From an uncultured Lachnospiraceae bacterium (GTDB lineage Bacteria > Bacillota > Clostridia > Lachnospirales > Lachnospiraceae), in contig CAMWFQ010000019.1 in assembly GCA_947173495.1 (NCBI GenBank), positions 1 to 64,000 of the forward strand: a stretch of DNA of 64,000 nucleotides. The letters are read 5' to 3'. Every line of letters starts with the position of its first letter. Positions within the stretch are counted from its first letter, which is position 1. The translations under genes were made by a program, and so were the position numbers. The notes under the pieces are model-generated. The model had not been told where the DNA came from and did no database searches. It saw nothing but the letters and a program-made list of their open reading frames with translations. Positions 53,949 to 62,171 of this stretch are shown one piece after another.

Positions 53949-55442
53949 CTAGGAGAACATAGCAAGACCCTGCTCAATTAAATCCGTAACCGGCTGAGAA
54001 CTTACGCCCAGAATTACATTTAATGCAATAAAACAGATCAGCATCGCCACATAAGATTTCATATCCTTAAATGTAACCGTATCATATCTGTTTCCTCCCA
54101 CCGGCGTATAAATACGTATCACTGTTTTCATAAAATATATGGCATTCAATATGGTACTGATTCCCAGCACGATCAATGCCGGCAACATCTTTATTTCATT
54201 CTGTACTGCGGCCTGTGCAAACAGCAGTTTACTGATAAATCCTGAAAATAACGGCACACCTACCATAGACAGGGCGCCCACTGTAAATGCTGCACCCGCC
54301 CACTTATTCCGGTAAGCAGCTCCTGTCAGATGCCTGAATTTCCTGCTTCCATCACTTACATCCGTAAGACCGATAGCCGCTATGAACAGCAGAGACTTGG
54401 TCGCCGCATGAGAAAGAACATGGAAAATGCTCGCGCTCATTCCTGCCTGTGTTCCCATACCAATGCCCATATAAATATAACCGATCTGTGCTACCGATGA
54501 AAAAGCGATCATCCTCCTCACATCATTTTCCTTGATTGCACTTAAGGAACCGAAAACCATACCCATCAATCCAAAAATAAATAACATGTCTATGATCCGG
54601 CTGTTGTAAAAAATAGGGAAGCCGATCACTCTGTAGATGATTTTGATCAGCAGAAATATATAGCCCTTTGAAACCAGGCTCGACAAAATCGCCGCGGAGG
54701 ATACCGTAGAATAGCCATATGCATCCGGCAGCCACGCATGAAAAGGAAAAAGCGCGCTTTTGATGGACAATCCGACTGAAATAAGCGCTATTGTCACCAG
54801 AAGAGGAATCTTGTACTCCCCCGATGCATAGAGTATTTCTACCTGTTCCTTGATATTGCTCATCAGAAGATGCCCTGTCAGATCATAAAGCATACAAATT
54901 CCCATAAGCAAAAGTCCAGAACCCAGAAGGCTCATAATCATATATCTTGCCGCTGCTTCAATAGTTCTTCCATTCTGTCTGATCATAATGAGGCCGCAGG
55001 CGGCGATGGTATTGATCTCCACAAAAACATATGCGGTAAACAAATCGTTCGTATACACCAGCGCAAGCAGAGAGGAGAGCAGAAGATCCGCAAGCACATA
55101 ATAAAGATAGGTCTTACCCTCCTCCACCTCATCTGCAAGCTTCTTCCGTCCTCCCTCCAGAGACAACAACATGATCACACAGAAAAATAATGCCGTAAGG
55201 GCTTCCAGTACCCCTGCCCGGATCTCATTCCCCCAGGGCGCCGGAAACTTCCCCATCACATAGACATATGACTCCCCTGTTTCAAGGAGATACCCCAATG
55301 TACATGCATTTAAAACAATCTCCGCCAGTATCAGAGCTGTGTTGATCCATCTGGCCGCCTTTTTTTTCAGTCCTGAACTGATAATCCCCGCAAACAGGCA
55401 CAACAGAATAGAGACTGCAGGAAAGTTCTGTACAAGCTCCAT
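53949..55442 (-). CDS. NuoN/MrpD-like antiporter subunit 1
   Basis: A 497-residue, 14-segment membrane protein. The Glu is in LFTAYVFVEINTIAACGLIMI and the Lys in SVGLSIKSALFPFHAWLPDAYGYSTVSSAAILSSLVSKGY, the MbhH/MrpD-type wording. It abuts the NuoK-like gene, and this position (after MrpC) is that of MrpD or MbhH, so it is the most likely core antiporter subunit. Confidence 0.9.
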   Translation of the reverse strand: MELVQNFPAVSILLCLFAGIISSGLKKKAARWINTALILAEIVLNACTLGYLLETGESYVYVMGKFPAPWGNEIRAGVLEALTALFFCVIMLLSLEGGRKKLADEVEEGKTYLYYVLADLLLSSLLALVYTNDLFTAYVFVEINTIAACGLIMIRQNGRTIEAAARYMIMSLLGSGLLLMGICMLYDLTGHLLMSNIKEQVEILYASGEYKIPLLVTIALISVGLSIKSALFPFHAWLPDAYGYSTVSSAAILSSLVSKGYIFLLIKIIYRVIGFPIFYNSRIIDMLFIFGLMGMVFGSLSAIKENDVRRMIAFSSVAQIGYIYMGIGMGTQAGMSASIFHVLSHAATKSLLFIAAIGLTDVSDGSRKFRHLTGAAYRNKWAGAAFTVGALSMVGVPLFSGFISKLLFAQAAVQNEIKMLPALIVLGISTILNAIYFMKTVIRIYTPVGGNRYDTVTFKDMKSYVAMLICFIALNVILGVSSQPVTDLIEQGLAMFS

Positions 55443-55817
55443 TTACAGCCCCTCCTTTTTCAGCCGGATAGAAATTTCATCCAGATTCAGCGTCTGATAA
55501 CGTTGATACAGGCGGATCGTTATCGAAAGCATCAGAGCGCTGACCGATACGGATACCACAATGCCGGTCAGAACCAGACCGCTGGGAATCGGATTGATAT
55601 AAGCCTCCACACTTTGAACCCCATCTGTAACAATAGGCGCTACTCTGCCTGCAATATATCCTTTTTCCGCCAGAAACAGATAAATTGCGGTATCCATAAT
55701 ATTCAGTCCGATAATTTTTTTAATCAGATTACTCTGAAGCAGCAGATTCCCGAATCCGATTCCGAAAAGGATCATGGACACTGCTTCCCCATAATTGCTG
55801 AAAAGATTCGTTCCCAT
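55443..55817 (-). CDS. NuoK/MrpC-like subunit
   Basis: A 124-residue protein with three membrane segments: SMILFGIGFGNLLLQSNLIKKIIGLNIMDTAIYLFLAEKGY, then a loop with VEAYINPIPSGLVLTGIVVSVSVSALMLSITIRLYQRY. PxPQALVLTAIV-type wording (here PIPSGLVLTGIV) is the MrpC/MbhG mark. The start MGTNLFSNYG behind GGAGGTC is chosen. Its stop abuts the next gene. Confidence 0.9.
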   Translation of the reverse strand: MGTNLFSNYGEAVSMILFGIGFGNLLLQSNLIKKIIGLNIMDTAIYLFLAEKGYIAGRVAPIVTDGVQSVEAYINPIPSGLVLTGIVVSVSVSALMLSITIRLYQRYQTLNLDEISIRLKKEGL

Positions 55818-55818
55818 A

Positions 55819-56784
55819 TCACAGACCTCCTCTCCGGAACAAAGCATAAAACGCATACATCGTACACGCTACTTCCAGTCCTACACAGATATCTATAGGC
55901 AGAATAATACCCCCACTTAAAATACGTCCCGGAAGCCCCAGGGGAATATGGTTCTCAATTCCGTTAGCCCCCGTAATATAAAAATAGGAGCCAATGATAC
56001 CATACATGCAAAGTGCCGTAATTTTCGCAATTTTATAAACATGCTCATCAAAAAATCTCTGGGTTTTCCGGAAACCAAAAGCACTGGTATACAGGATCAG
56101 TCCAGCTCCCAGGATCGCTCCTCCTGAAAACCCCCCGCCGGGTGATAAATGCCCGTTAAGAATAATATAAATACCAAAAATAAAAATAATCGGGCACAGA
56201 ATAAAAGCGGTTCCCTGCAGGATAACATCATTTTTGGGTTCAAATCGTCTGTCACCACTATGTGCTTCTATCTTTTTCAAAATTGCATCATCTATCATTA
56301 AAAGAACCATCACGCAGCAGGTTGCGATAAAAAGCACGTTGGTCTCTCCAAAGGTATCGAATGCTCTGTAGGTAAGGATCATACCTGCAACTATGTTCAG
56401 GGCGCCTGTCTCCTGAAGCCCGTTTTCAATATACCTTTCTGAAACTATATTGTTATCCGGATTGGAAGGATTTCCTGTTCTGGGTAAATAGGAAACCGTA
56501 TATAACAAAAGTCCTACCAGAACGATACAGAACAGTATCGCGGATGCCACATAAATTTTGTTGAAAAACTTGAGCATCCTGTTTTTATCCACATCATAAA
56601 TTTTGTCCCGGATCATCTGACGCTCATCCATACGATCCAGAATTGTTGCAACCGGAGTCTCTGTCTCCTTCTGAGGCTGCATCTCCACTTCTCCCAGATA
56701 GGGATCCTTACTTCCCGACAACCATCTGAAAAAATGAAAAGCCGCCGTTTTTTCATATTCGCTTTGTGGTCTTAATTTGCTCAA
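55819..56784 (-). CDS. Fused MbhE and MnhB/MbhF-like subunit
   Basis: A 321-residue protein. A soluble N-terminus of about 70 residues precedes a first MbhE-like part (GALNIVAGMILTYRAFDTFGETNVLFIATCC, about 125-160) and an MnhB domain (FILCPIIFIFGIYIILNGHLSPGGGFSGGAILGAGLILY, about 200-310). In Mbh operons these are separate genes; here they are fused. The start is TTG, overlapping the upstream stop as TTGA behind AGGGGGAGA. Confidence 0.85.
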   Translation of the reverse strand: MSKLRPQSEYEKTAAFHFFRWLSGSKDPYLGEVEMQPQKETETPVATILDRMDERQMIRDKIYDVDKNRMLKFFNKIYVASAILFCIVLVGLLLYTVSYLPRTGNPSNPDNNIVSERYIENGLQETGALNIVAGMILTYRAFDTFGETNVLFIATCCVMVLLMIDDAILKKIEAHSGDRRFEPKNDVILQGTAFILCPIIFIFGIYIILNGHLSPGGGFSGGAILGAGLILYTSAFGFRKTQRFFDEHVYKIAKITALCMYGIIGSYFYITGANGIENHIPLGLPGRILSGGIILPIDICVGLEVACTMYAFYALFRRGGL

Positions 56785-57104
56785 GGAGCTTCTCCCCCTT
56801 CCTCATCAGATATCTCAACACTTTCTTCCATAGAAATAGCAGGCGTTTTTTCATCCGCTTCTTTCTCGATCTGAATCGCGTGTATTTTCTTTAAGGTTGA
56901 AAAAAATAAAATACTGGTCACTCCCGCTCCCACTGCCGCCTCTGTAATTGCGAGATCCGGCGATTCCAGGCAAACCCATATCACTGACATTACCAGGCTG
57001 TAAGACATATAGATCAGCACAGAATTCAGCAGATTCTTGGAAAAACTGACGGATATGGCGCATACGATCAAAAATCCCATGAGAATACATTGAAACAACG
57101 TCAT
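56781..57104 (-). CDS. DUF4040/MbhD-like subunit
   Basis: A 107-residue protein with two to three hydrophobic segments. LNSVLIYMSYSLVMSVIWVCLESPDLAITEAAVGAGVTSILFFSTLKK matches the MbhD/MrpA C-terminal module (DUF4040), whose PDxAxTEAAVG is diagnostic. An acidic tail follows. It overlaps the MrpG gene by four bases. Confidence 0.9.
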   Translation of the reverse strand: MTLFQCILMGFLIVCAISVSFSKNLLNSVLIYMSYSLVMSVIWVCLESPDLAITEAAVGAGVTSILFFSTLKKIHAIQIEKEADEKTPAISMEESVEISDEEGGEAP

Positions 57105-57499
57105 ATCTGCTCATCCCCCTTTTCTTTTTCCCCTGATTCTTTTTTTATCTCATCATTCAGCTCCGCAAGGTCAGCGTATATGCGGCAGTGATTCTCCAGC
57201 TTCTCATTGGTCATAACCTCCAGTCTTGCCAGAAGATGGGACGAGACAGGAGAGGAAAACCACAAGAATATTACGATGAGCATAATCTTCAGGGTGGTAA
57301 AATTAAGCCCTGAAAAAATCATCAGCCCTACAAGAGAAAAGCTGATCCCCAGCGTATCCCCCATAGCCGCCGCATGCATCCGGTTCAAAACATAATTCAT
57401 ACGGAAGACTCCGAACAGCTCAACCAGAAAAATGATAAGGCCGCTGATCAGGAGCGCCGCTCCCAGAATCAATCTGATCCACTCAAAAATTTCCATCAT
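57101..57499 (-). CDS. mrpG: MrpG/MnhG-like subunit
   Basis: A 132-residue protein with three membrane segments. FGVFRMNYVLNRMHAAAMGDTLGISFSLVGLMI is the MrpG signature (the DxxxRxHAA..TLG pattern). The start MMEIFEWIRL follows GGGAGAAGAG and overlaps the MrpF gene by 17 bases. A 22-residue upstream extension is excluded. Confidence 0.9.
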   Translation of the reverse strand: MMEIFEWIRLILGAALLISGLIIFLVELFGVFRMNYVLNRMHAAAMGDTLGISFSLVGLMIFSGLNFTTLKIMLIVIFLWFSSPVSSHLLARLEVMTNEKLENHCRIYADLAELNDEIKKESGEKEKGDEQI

Positions 57500-57839
57500 T
57501 ATTCTCTTCTCCCTTTTGATTGCTTTTACCTGCCTGATGAATCTTCCGCTGATAATTTTCCGCATAGACGCCTATATAAACTTTGGAGAGCACATTCACT
57601 GCCAGAAAGCTTACCATTGCATAGATCAGGCAGATATCTACCAGAAATCCTTCTTTCAGCATCAGGGAAAGCACTGTGATCATTACCATAACCATAGTTC
57701 CCATCATATTCACGGCCATAATACGGTCCGCCACCCGGGGTCCTCTCACCGCACGGATCAGGCAGGCAAACAACATAACAGCAAGAATAACCAGAACAGC
57801 TATGTACATATTCTGATAAACATTTTCCAAAAAACTCAT
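57483..57839 (-). CDS. mrpF: MrpF/MnhF-like subunit
   Basis: A 118-residue protein with three membrane segments. The MrpF motif RAVRGPRVADRIMAVNMMGTMVMVMI is clear, followed by FLVDICLIYAMVSFLAVNVLSKVY. The start MSFLENVYQN behind GGGAG is preferred; an ATG at 57854 right after the mrpE stop is also possible. MrpF is thought to be part of the ion path in the small-subunit cluster. Confidence 0.9.
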   Translation of the reverse strand: MSFLENVYQNMYIAVLVILAVMLFACLIRAVRGPRVADRIMAVNMMGTMVMVMITVLSLMLKEGFLVDICLIYAMVSFLAVNVLSKVYIGVYAENYQRKIHQAGKSNQKGEENNDGNF

Positions 57840-57855
57840 CTCTTCTCCCTGCATT

Positions 57856-58320
57856 CTACTCCGCCCTTTCCATCTTCTTCAATAAATCTACAAATATAGA
57901 GCTCTCTATTCCCTCCGCCAGGCTTTTATCCAGGCAGTGTACCACATACTCATCATCTTCAAGAAGAACCGTTATCGTGCCCGGCGTCAGCGTAATAGAA
58001 TTCGCAAGTGTAATCCTGGCCGGTGTCGTTCTTAAATCTGTTTTAAATCGCACAATGGCAGGCTCAATCTCGTATCTGGATGACATGATCATTCTGATCA
58101 CAGCAAAATTAGCCTTAATAATCTCCTTCACCAGCGTAAACGCATAATGCAGAATCTGAAACAGCTTTTTTGCCAGCATCAGATCCGTTCCGGGACTGTA
58201 ATCCAGAAATTTGCAGATAAACCAGTAGACTGCCCCTGATATTACAAGACCGAACGCTGCTATCTCCAATGTAAACTGTCCGTTAAATATAACCCAGATC
58301 AGAAAAAACAGGACAAACAT
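57856..58320 (-). CDS. mrpE: MrpE/MnhE-like subunit
   Basis: A 154-residue protein with two N-terminal membrane segments and a soluble domain. FLIWVIFNGQFTLEIAAFGLVISGAVYWF and FKTDLRTTPARITLANSITLTPGTITVLLEDDEYVVHCLD are the MrpE family motifs. The start MFVLFFLIWV behind GGAGG is preferred over one six residues upstream. It is the first gene of the Mbh/Mrp-like operon and lies 33 bases after trxA, so trxA may be co-transcribed. Confidence 0.9.
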   Translation of the reverse strand: MFVLFFLIWVIFNGQFTLEIAAFGLVISGAVYWFICKFLDYSPGTDLMLAKKLFQILHYAFTLVKEIIKANFAVIRMIMSSRYEIEPAIVRFKTDLRTTPARITLANSITLTPGTITVLLEDDEYVVHCLDKSLAEGIESSIFVDLLKKMERAE

Positions 58321-58353
58321 CTTCCTTTTCCTCCACATAGAAACAGGTGTGGC

Positions 58354-58674
58354 TTACGCCAGCACCTGCTTTATTTTTTCTTCTAATTCATTTTTAGGTA
58401 TGGCACCTATTGCAGTTTCCACGAGCTCGCCATTTTTAAAAAACAGGAAGGTAGGTATGGACATGATCTTGAACCTTCCGGACAATTCCGGATTTTCATC
58501 GGTATTGCACTTTCCTATCTTACATTTACCACTGTAGCTTTCCGCAAGTTCTTTTACCAGCGGCGCCATCATTTTGCAGGGCCCGCACCAGTCTGCATAA
58601 AAATCCACCAGAACCGGTATACTGCTTTCTTTCACTTCTGCTTCAAAATTGCTGTCTGTAATTTTCAATTCCAT
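58354..58674 (-). CDS. trxA: Thioredoxin
   Basis: A 106-residue thioredoxin with the active site WCGPC (Cys30, Cys33), the Asp and Lys positions VDFYADW and GKCNTDENPEL, and the cis-Pro in MSIPTFLFF. It reduces protein disulfides in the cytoplasm, fed by thioredoxin reductase. The start follows AAAGGAG. No trxB is in the window. Confidence 0.95.
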   Translation of the reverse strand: MELKITDSNFEAEVKESSIPVLVDFYADWCGPCKMMAPLVKELAESYSGKCKIGKCNTDENPELSGRFKIMSIPTFLFFKNGELVETAIGAIPKNELEEKIKQVLA

Positions 58675-58746
58675 ATAATACTCCTTTCCTGAACCATTTA
58701 CAATTATTATTTTACCTTTTTTATCATTTTCTTAACACTGTCTTTA

Positions 58747-59391
58747 TTATTGTTGTCTTTTAATGATGTATTTATAAATCGGATTTCCCTTTGACGAAAA
58801 CTTTTCTTCATATTCCGTCATAATATTTCCCTCCATCATTTTCCTGTCCCTGTGAAGATCATAAGAGACCTCCACGATCTCCCACCCTGCCAGCGGAACC
58901 TGTTCCAGAGCAAATTCAAACAATTCCTTATTATCCGTTTTAAACTCAAGCGTTCCGTCCTTTTTCAAAATCCGGTCGTATCTTTCCAGAAATTCCTTCG
59001 AGGGAAGCCGCCTTTTCGCATGCCTCTCCTTCGGCCAGGGATCTGAAAAATTCAGATAAATCCTCTGCACCTCCTGTCTCTCAAAAACCTCCGTGATATT
59101 TTCAGCCTCCATCCGAAGAAACAAAAGATTCGACAGAGGAGTTTCCTCCATCTTCTGTAACGCTCTTAAAAGAACACTGGAATATTTTTCAATTCCTATG
59201 TAATTAATCTCAGGATTTTGGGCTGCCATTTCATGAATAAATTTTCCTTTTCCCATTCCGATCTCTATCCGAAGCGGATTTGCACTGCCGAAAATATCCT
59301 GCCATTTTCCTTTTGCTCTTTCAGGTTCATGAACCACCAGAGCGCTTTGTGCAATTATCTCCTTTGAACCTGAAATATTTCTGAGCCTCAT
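58747..59391 (-). CDS. trmB: tRNA (guanine-N7-)-methyltransferase
   Basis: A 214-residue SAM-dependent enzyme that makes m7G46 in tRNA. TrmB motifs: IEIGMGKGKFIHEMA (SAM binding), YIGIEKYSSVLLRALQK, IYLNFSDPWPKERHAKRRL and the C-terminal TEYEEKFSSKGNPIYK. Length is typical. It is separated from trxA by about 70 A/T-rich bases and diverges from the carboxypeptidase gene. Confidence 0.95.
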   Translation of the reverse strand: MRLRNISGSKEIIAQSALVVHEPERAKGKWQDIFGSANPLRIEIGMGKGKFIHEMAAQNPEINYIGIEKYSSVLLRALQKMEETPLSNLLFLRMEAENITEVFERQEVQRIYLNFSDPWPKERHAKRRLPSKEFLERYDRILKKDGTLEFKTDNKELFEFALEQVPLAGWEIVEVSYDLHRDRKMMEGNIMTEYEEKFSSKGNPIYKYIIKRQQ

Positions 59392-59511
59392 CCTTTTATA
59401 CCCCTTTATGAGCCTTCATTTTACAACACTTTTCAACATATTAAAAGGGAAAATTTAAAGGAAATAGGTCTTGTCAACAGGAATAGCAAAATGTAAACTA
59501 TAAATGATAGG

Positions 59512-59535
59512 AAACGTCAACTAAATTTGACGTTT
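59512..59535. repeat. Inverted repeat in trmB-carboxypeptidase gap
   Basis: AAACGTCAA (59512-59520) and TTGACGTTT (59527-59535) pair perfectly around CTAAAT. It lies about 120 bases upstream of the carboxypeptidase start and could be an operator or an RNA hairpin. A moderate promoter TTGTCA-17-TAAACT (59471-59499) precedes it. Confidence 0.5.
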
Positions 59536-59580
59536 ATGATCGTTTTTACCGGACATAATGATAAGGACAAACCACAAAGG

Positions 59581-59616
59581 AGCACACTGTGAAAAATGAA
59601 TTTTTCACAGTGTGCT
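59581..59616 (+). repeat. Long perfect hairpin upstream of the carboxypeptidase gene
   Basis: Seventeen-base arms AGCACACTGTGAAAAAT (59581-59597) and ATTTTTCACAGTGTGCT (59600-59616) with 2 bases between. It ends 8 bases before the GGAGG binding site and has no T tract after it, so it is more likely a 5' leader structure than a terminator. Confidence 0.55.
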
Positions 59617-59635
59617 GGCAGCATGGAGGATTACT

Positions 59636-61117
59636 ATGTATTTTTACAGATCAGGGCGTATAAAAGCCCTGTTGTTTTCGTTTTTATATATATTCCTTTT
59701 TTTATCCGCCAGTCTGAGTGTTTGCGCGGAGCCGGTGACCACTGAAGATTTTCAGGCTGAAGCCGAGGCGCGTAAATCTCTCCCTGTCCAGACCAATGAA
59801 ATTGAAAACTGGCCTGTAGGACCATCCATCGGGGCGCAGTCCGCCATCCTTTTAGAAGCCAATACCGGTGTGATCCTCTATGCCAAAAACATAGATGAAA
59901 AACTTTATCCTGCCAGCACGACCAAGCTTATGACATGCCTTCTTGCCGCTGAAAACAGTAAGATGGATGAAATCGTCACCTTTTCTCACGATGCCGTTTT
60001 CAGTATTGAACCCGGCAGCTCTAACATCGGCATGGATCAGAACCAGTCTATGCCCATGGAGGAATGCCTTTACGGCATCCTGGTAGCCTCCGCCAATGAA
60101 GTGGCGAATGCCGTAGCGGAACATATTGCGGGGAGCATGGATGCATTTGCTGTTATGATGAATGAAAAGGCGGACGAGCTTGGCTGCAAAAACACCCATT
60201 TTGCCAACGCCCACGGACTTCATGACGATAATCATTATACCTCGGCCTATGACCTTGCGCTGATTGCCAGGGCTTTTTTCCAGAATGATCATCTCTCCAA
60301 AATCGGCAATACCGCCTCCCACCATTTCGAGGCCACGGATACACAGCCTGATGATTTTATCAAGCGAAATAAACATCTGCTGATCACCGGGGAAATCCCC
60401 TGTGAGGGGATTAAGGGCGGCAAAACCGGATTCACCTCTCTCTCCCGGCAGACCCTTGTTACCTGCGCCGAACAAAACGGTATGAAGCTGATCTGCGTTA
60501 TTATGAAGGAGGAATCCCCTGAACAGTTCTATGATACGACCAAACTGTTTGAATATGGATTTAACAACTTTTCGGTGGTCAATGTAAAGGAAAACGAAAC
60601 GAATTATTCCATACAGAATTCCAACTTTTTTAATACCTCCAATGATATATTTGGTAATTCCAACCCGATCCTGGCTTTAAATCCGGACAGCTATCTGATC
60701 ATGCCAAAAACCACTGCCTTTCATGAGCTGGATTCTGTCATTTCTTATGATACAGAAGAAGAAAATGAAGTTGCTCTCATCAACTATTATTATCATGATT
60801 CTTATGTTGGAACTGCAACAGTGGACCTGGCAAAAGAAACCGCTGTCTATGAATTTACAGAAAACTCCGGCGAGGCAGGCGATCTGGGAACAAAAGAGCC
60901 AAACATAATCATTATTAATATAAAAACCGTGCTTTTCATTGTTCTGGCAATTGCCTTCGTATTAATCGCAATCTGTATGATCCGCTCTGTCATCAATAAC
61001 TACAATTTTCTTAACAACAGCAAAACCATCCGAAGAAGCAGCCGGAGGCAGCGGAGAAAAAACCGGAAAGGAGGACCTCATTTTCCCTCTTCCCGGTTTA
61101 ATGGCTTTGACCTTTGA
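59636..61117 (+). CDS. D-alanyl-D-alanine carboxypeptidase (DacF-like)
   Basis: A 493-residue low-molecular-weight penicillin-binding protein that trims the terminal D-Ala of peptidoglycan. After a signal peptide (about 1-31, SLSVCAEP) the S11 domain shows the SxxK site STTK (Ser94, Lys97), SAN (152-154) and KTG (263-265). A C-terminal extension carries a membrane segment (VLFIVLAIAFVLIAICMI) and a basic tail, anchoring it with a C-terminal helix. The start MYFYRSGRIK follows GGAGG. Its 3' end overlaps the convergent exonuclease gene by 20 bases. Confidence 0.95.
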   Translation: MYFYRSGRIKALLFSFLYIFLFLSASLSVCAEPVTTEDFQAEAEARKSLPVQTNEIENWPVGPSIGAQSAILLEANTGVILYAKNIDEKLYPASTTKLMTCLLAAENSKMDEIVTFSHDAVFSIEPGSSNIGMDQNQSMPMEECLYGILVASANEVANAVAEHIAGSMDAFAVMMNEKADELGCKNTHFANAHGLHDDNHYTSAYDLALIARAFFQNDHLSKIGNTASHHFEATDTQPDDFIKRNKHLLITGEIPCEGIKGGKTGFTSLSRQTLVTCAEQNGMKLICVIMKEESPEQFYDTTKLFEYGFNNFSVVNVKENETNYSIQNSNFFNTSNDIFGNSNPILALNPDSYLIMPKTTAFHELDSVISYDTEEENEVALINYYYHDSYVGTATVDLAKETAVYEFTENSGEAGDLGTKEPNIIIINIKTVLFIVLAIAFVLIAICMIRSVINNYNFLNNSKTIRRSSRRQRRKNRKGGPHFPSSRFNGFDL

Positions 61118-62033
61118 CCCTGCCATGATCCTTTTTCTGAAGGATTTTGTCACAGTCCTGTTCTGATATGAATTTGGAAGTTTTTATTACATATACTTTA
61201 TTATTCTCCGACCTGCGGATCCTGATTTTAGACTTCATATATCCATGAACAGGGCAGTAGGAAACACTATAGTAGTGTTTTCCATTAGGAGAAAACCAGC
61301 GTATTTTTCTGCGGATATTTTTGTGGCAGAGATAGCATTTTGTACTGGTCACCTCCCTGTCCTCCAGGGCTGTCTGCTTATCCGGAAATTCTCTGGAAAT
61401 ATATTTCATGTAATCATGAAACATCACATGTATTTCTTCTTTCCTGTTACCGGGCAGAACATAAGTATCTATTGAGTAATTTCCCAGAACGCTTTCCTTA
61501 ATGCCGGCCAGTATCCTGGCCGTATAGCCGGCATCGCTTAATGCCCTGTGAAAGGGAATATTCTTTTCAATGTTCAGATAATCTATGGCATATTCCAGGC
61601 TTCTTCTCTGCTTTCCATCCTCATACGCAATACTGAACAGCTTCTGTACATCCAGAAACTTCAGAGGAGTGCGGCTCAAGGGCTCTGTATTATAATAATG
61701 CATATTTCTCTGTAGCTCATACAGATCAAGAGGCCCCCAGGTACAGAATATATAATCTTCTCCACACCACTTCAGGAATTCGTCTATTACCTCCCCAAAG
61801 GGACGGCCCTTTTGCAGGTCCTGCATATGAAGGTGGATCAGATCCCCGGTGATCTTATGCATATACTGATAGACGGCAGGCTTGATCAGCTGAGTATACT
61901 GATCAAAAACTGTCATGTCGTGTCCCAGCTTCACCGCACCTATATCAATAATTTCAAAGGGCATTTCCTTTACTTCGGGCTCTTTTCCTGCATTGCCCTG
62001 ATTCCACTCCAGATCCAGTACAATATAATTCAT
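61098..62033 (-). CDS. KapD-like DEDDh exonuclease
   Basis: A 311-residue protein with an exonuclease domain at about 1-180: YIVLDLEWNQ (Asp7, Glu9), TWGPLDLYELQRNM and HRALSDAGYTARIL complete the DEDDh set. The remaining C-terminus carries a CYLCHKNIRRKIRW...YCPVHG Cys cluster, likely a zinc site. Similar proteins are called KapD, linked to the KinA pathway in Bacillus. The start MNYIVLDLEW behind GGAG is preferred over a start nine bases upstream. It overlaps the carboxypeptidase tail-to-tail. Confidence 0.85.
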   Translation of the reverse strand: MNYIVLDLEWNQGNAGKEPEVKEMPFEIIDIGAVKLGHDMTVFDQYTQLIKPAVYQYMHKITGDLIHLHMQDLQKGRPFGEVIDEFLKWCGEDYIFCTWGPLDLYELQRNMHYYNTEPLSRTPLKFLDVQKLFSIAYEDGKQRRSLEYAIDYLNIEKNIPFHRALSDAGYTARILAGIKESVLGNYSIDTYVLPGNRKEEIHVMFHDYMKYISREFPDKQTALEDREVTSTKCYLCHKNIRRKIRWFSPNGKHYYSVSYCPVHGYMKSKIRIRRSENNKVYVIKTSKFISEQDCDKILQKKDHGRVKGQSH

Positions 62034-62171
62034 GATCCACATTCTCCGGTTTTATTTTTTTCATCATACCACAGAAAAGAAAAACAGAAAACCATTTGCT
62101 TCTTTCGTTTTTGAATGATACCATATATTATTATCTGCCTGCATCAGAGTATTTTATCATGGAGGATTATT

